Part shown: positions 26,401-28,352 of the stretch, piece after piece | How the letters are laid out: each line of letters begins with the position of its first letter | How positions within the stretch are numbered: position 1 is the first letter of the stretch | Translations under genes and position numbers: made by a program | Notes under the pieces: generated by a model | The model's input: the letters and a program-made list of their open reading frames with translations, nothing else | Database searches by the model: none | What the model was told of the DNA's origin: nothing | NCBI GenBank assembly: GCA_002297815.1 | Contig: DBKH01000050.1 | Span: forward strand, 1-28,352 | Origin: Bacteroidales bacterium UBA755 | GTDB lineage: Bacteria > Bacteroidota > Bacteroidia > Bacteroidales > UBA932 | Direction: 5' to 3' | DNA length: 28,352 nucleotides

Positions 26401-27118
26401 AGACATAATTCGGCGTATCGCTAAAGAGACCTCCGACCTGACCCAAAACAGAAGTGAGATCAACAAGGTCATCAATGAGATCAACGAGGATTTCAGCAAA
26501 GACAATTTTGTCGGGGCAATCAAGAACATCTCCTTAAGACAATTGGCAAGCGAAAACCGCCTTGTCCAACTTTTATTGACAATAAAGGAGTTCAACGAGG
26601 AGAACCAATACAATATGGGTGAGATAGACTTGTTTTCTCAGGGAGACCGCACGGAAGTCAACACAAAAGCGGTGGATTATCTTATGCGCTTTATGAAAGT
26701 GCTGCAGAACGAGCCTTCGGCCAAGACTCTCGACCTCTCGGATTCTTTCAAACTTGAATTCAGGATTGTAGAAAACGACAATGACACAGGATGGGTGGAG
26801 AAAATATCCAATGTCGGCTCAGATGGAACGGACATACTTGTAAAGGCAATGATCAACATTATGCTTATCAATGTGTTCAAGGAAAGGGCTTCCCGTAAGT
26901 TCGGAGATTTCAGAATCCATTGCATGATGGATGAGATCGGCAAATTGCATCCGAATAATGTCAAAGGAATACTGATGTTCGCGAACAAAAGAAACATTCT
27001 GTTGGTGAACAGTTCACCTACCACTTTCAACGCGGAAGACTACAAATACACATATCTGCTTGAAAAAGACAAGAATAACAGAACTCTTATAATTCCCCTC
27101 ATTAGCTATTTGGACTGA
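23453..27118 (+). CDS. jetC: Wadjet JetC-like SMC/MukB-type ATPase
   Basis: A 1221-residue SMC-like ATPase, the motor of the complex that extrudes plasmid DNA loops. The Walker A loop GTQGVGKST lies at about 30-38. Two long coiled-coil arms (about 230-535 and 615-900) are rich in Glu, Lys, Arg and Ser. Between them a non-coiled hinge-like region spans about 536-612 (LSENVSGWERNIGKV, FGITLELSG). The C-terminal head carries NVGSDGTDILVKAM (about 1120-1135) as a possible signature motif, and Walker B IHCMMDEIGKLHPNN with Asp1160 and catalytic Glu1161. The ending NRTLIIPLISYLD is a typical head strand. Intact and of normal length. It overlaps jetB and precedes jetD by 5 bases. RecN or housekeeping MukB are less likely, given the four-gene set. 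Confidence 0.86.
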   Translation: MRNLSKIIFINSANIPYSETRLDGNVHFIGTQGVGKSTILRAILFFYNASPIHLGIPKEKKNFDAFYFPFSNSYIIYEVERENGSYSIIVYKSMGRVCYRFVDAPYDRTWFIGLGNKVYEDWTEVRHRISESSGTQPSRKVATFELFRDIIYGNNRRPEMVDFRKYAIVESPKYQNIPRTIQNVFLNTKLDADFIKDTIIKSMTDDDLSIDLDYFRNQIREFENEYNDIYLWLKKEANGTNRKTIQAEDVLRKYNAILYSRKHIRELREELNYALRQCLESKPETERLIGDTLSELERAERLISEETRKYNKELDALKKSINILGDKINESRKRKRKYDDMRISEIIRRVKQEESLTSEKANTEAILRELTSGSRDISLKYKRIEDSLRSAAAENRNILNAELSEFKSNKAEEKERIISEGRKTEDRIRSLSAEDIRASEESVSGITDQLNAERVRRERIARTKYHEKEISEKESEIKVLEKIVIESEAEKKSLHREKESIAREEDMLLKECEMKYHTTLSELSGKSTEIKKTIDEINSILDGYRGSLCEWLSENVSGWERNIGKVIDDQNVLYNRSLSPKRVEYSGNIFGITLELSGIEKEILTPEILKGRKNEAEQRKEDIDKEIDKAINEREAEKNAIVSKANRKAKTLDARIQEIGLCCYESNEAIKKLNVEINNLNKAGKEKKEKDLNAIEHRIEDFGNRLELAKAALSQSRETLNKKIIIAQKSTVSKISAIEAGFKEKEHDINRRLLQLNENLDYKLAQNDKERLLELENAGADVASMKRYESAIREIDNELSFIKNHRSDVSDYEKDKRELFDNEEGFISEKKEVEAKVKNLDERFRLRKDRLETERNRLLKIINDEKERLKTINDNVHEANNFLEDSTLNPYTEQTDEEKQASKSCREITNDLRSRIISRENDMKAFKSAVTVFKDGFSPRNLFNFKTGMVTDQEYMDFAAGLDSFISNDMLQEYQKRISERYTDIIRRIAKETSDLTQNRSEINKVINEINEDFSKDNFVGAIKNISLRQLASENRLVQLLLTIKEFNEENQYNMGEIDLFSQGDRTEVNTKAVDYLMRFMKVLQNEPSAKTLDLSDSFKLEFRIVENDNDTGWVEKISNVGSDGTDILVKAMINIMLINVFKERASRKFGDFRIHCMMDEIGKLHPNNVKGILMFANKRNILLVNSSPTTFNAEDYKYTYLLEKDKNNRTLIIPLISYLD

Positions 27119-27123
27119 TTATT

Positions 27124-27978
27124 ATGGCAGACAACAGACTTACATCCTCACAGGCACAGAAACTCCTGAGAATCCTATCCGGAGAGGCATTGGCCTGGAC
27201 AGCACTTCCGGAATGGATCACAAGGCCACTATTGGACGGAAATGTCATCTCCATCAGCGCAAACGGAAGCCGTAAGAAGATACGTGTCCAGAATCCGGAA
27301 CTATGTGATCAATTCATCAGGGATCTGTTCACCTGCGGTGCCCCCATCGACGAATGGATAAAATTGCGTTCAGATGATTTTACAAGACAGGACTTGGTCA
27401 ATAAGACAGGTGACACAAAAACATTAAAAGTTAACACCCTACGGGGTTTTTTGGTCAATTGCATCGAACCTGTGGACATCTCCATTGATAAACAAGTAAT
27501 CACGCTTACCCCATACACCGGAATGTCTATTTTTATCTATCATCCAGAAACCTTCCGCATTCCGGAAGATGCTGTTGTCGTGGGAATAGAAAACGTGGAG
27601 AATTTCAACAATCTTTCCAAACTGACTTACTTATTCCCAAAGGGGAAGTACCTTTTCGTGTCCAGATACCCACAAAACTCCGCACTCTATGAATGGCTGG
27701 AACGAATACCTAACAAATATATTCATTTCGGAGATTTTGATCTGGCCGGCATTAATATTTACCAGACAGAGTTTTATACCAGATTAGGAGACAGGGCCTC
27801 TATGCTTATTCCGGACGACATCGAAGACAGAATAAAGCACGGAAATGAATCGTTATTCAACAAACAGTACAATAAGTTCAAGTCTTTGAATATATTAGAT
27901 CCGCGCATCAAGCCGCTGTTTGATATGATAATGAGACATCACCGCTGCTATGAGCAAGAAGGATATATTCTGGGATAA
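27124..27978 (+). CDS. jetD: Wadjet JetD-like Toprim nuclease
   Basis: A 284-residue protein with a Toprim (DUF2220-like) catalytic domain, the part that cleaves the closed plasmid DNA in Wadjet systems. The conserved glutamate motif GIENVENF is at about 154-161 (Glu156 or Glu159), and the acidic pair HFGDFDLAGINIY has Asp204 and Asp206, metal ligands of Toprim enzymes. The first 110 residues form a separate helix-rich arm domain, beginning LTSSQAQKLLRIL. At 284 residues it is shorter than many JetD proteins I remember (about 400), so the N-terminal arm is compact. Last gene of the operon, 5 bases after jetC. No terminator is visible after it. Confidence 0.84.
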   Translation: MADNRLTSSQAQKLLRILSGEALAWTALPEWITRPLLDGNVISISANGSRKKIRVQNPELCDQFIRDLFTCGAPIDEWIKLRSDDFTRQDLVNKTGDTKTLKVNTLRGFLVNCIEPVDISIDKQVITLTPYTGMSIFIYHPETFRIPEDAVVVGIENVENFNNLSKLTYLFPKGKYLFVSRYPQNSALYEWLERIPNKYIHFGDFDLAGINIYQTEFYTRLGDRASMLIPDDIEDRIKHGNESLFNKQYNKFKSLNILDPRIKPLFDMIMRHHRCYEQEGYILG

Positions 27979-28045
27979 ATTCCAATTGAACTTATTCTGA
28001 TTTCTGTGGTGAGCGGTATGGAAAGGGCGAGAAAAATTACGGGTC

Positions 28046-28352
28046 TCATTCCTGATAACCTGAATCAAGTTCCTTTTCTATCTCTTCAATCGTTGGAAGT
28101 GTTGATTTCCACTTGTCTGCGATCTCTTTAGTAATCGTAGTCTCCCAAGAAGCCACCCCGATAGGTTTATTTATTGACTCCAACGAATATTTCACAATGG
28201 TTTCCGATTTACTCTTAACAAGGAGCAAACCAATAGTAGGCTCATCACTTTGATGCCGGAGAGTATGGTCAACGACTGTCTGGTAAAAAGCAAGTTGTCC
28301 CATCATTTCCGGAGCGAATGGTATAGCCTTAAGCTCTTATGCTGCGTAGATA
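28046..28352 (-). pseudogene. C-terminal part of a DUF1016/YhcG-type nuclease, interrupted
   Basis: The frame from 28336 down to 28046 encodes ELKAIPFAPEMMGQL, FYQTVVDHTLRH, EPTIGLLLVKSKSET and a KPIGVASWE tail, the recognisable end of DUF1016 (YhcG) PD-(D/E)XK nuclease proteins. The Glu-Leu-Lys is where the catalytic E-X-K lies. Directly before it the same frame has a TAA stop (complement of 28337-28339), and the few codons beyond it do not restore a clear family match before the window ends. So the gene is either broken or frameshifted here. An ATG at 28306 could start a short remnant, but without the nuclease core. It is convergent with jetD. Confidence 0.65.

Noticed and set aside
23453..27118. 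Housekeeping MukB or RecN as the identity of the SMC-like gene
   Set aside because: RecN is much shorter and stands alone; MukB lacks a Toprim partner. The adjacent Toprim gene and four-gene order favour Wadjet.
1..28352. CRISPR arrays, tRNA or rRNA genes, transposases or integrases
   Set aside because: No regularly spaced repeats, cloverleaf sequences, rRNA-like blocks or mobile-element proteins were seen on either strand by reading.

Overview
The window looks like a chromosomal segment of a member of the Bacteroidales (Bacteroidota). The signs are a complete SusC/SusD pair, several lipoproteins with Bacteroidota-type lipoboxes, a PCMD surface lipoprotein, an OMP_b-brl_3-type TonB-dependent protein, repeated TAnnTTTG promoter -7 boxes, and starts without obvious Shine-Dalgarno sequences. 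The genus cannot be fixed from what is visible.

Left end (1-2562): a compact, AT-rich type II restriction-modification cassette. A DNA methyltransferase (- strand) diverges from a small XRE regulator and an MvaI/BcnI-family endonuclease (+ strand), whose reading frames overlap. A perfect 8-bp inverted repeat sits between the divergent starts and is a good candidate operator for the regulator. A strong terminator closes the cassette.

2563-3655: a relic of the C-terminus of an outer-membrane protein, a YbaN/DUF454 membrane protein, and a small cysteine-rich DUF3795-type protein.

3651-6896: a + strand operon with its own consensus promoter. It encodes two paralogous outer-membrane barrels and a PCMD-domain lipoprotein, and ends in a bidirectional terminator.

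6905-16827: a six-gene - strand operon, in transcription order M6 metalloprotease, small lipoprotein, SusC, SusD, and two surface lipoproteins. No glycoside hydrolase, lyase or esterase is present. The simplest reading is a SusCD import system fed by an extracellular protease, so peptide or glycopeptide use rather than ordinary glycan use.

17103-21326: on the + strand, a second TonB-dependent outer-membrane protein and a membrane-anchored protein with TPR-like repeats, one transmembrane segment and a C-terminal helix-turn-helix. The latter may be a one-component regulator of these transport genes.

21327-28352: a 380-base structured intergenic stretch, then a four-gene SMC-type operon read as a Wadjet (JetABCD) anti-plasmid system. 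It encodes a kleisin-like JetA, a MukE-like JetB, an SMC-like ATPase JetC and a Toprim nuclease JetD. The right end holds the C-terminal part of a DUF1016/YhcG-type nuclease, interrupted by an in-frame stop just before its Glu-Leu-Lys. Both ends of the window are therefore defence modules flanking a nutrient-uptake core. I saw no tRNA, rRNA, CRISPR array, transposase or integrase.
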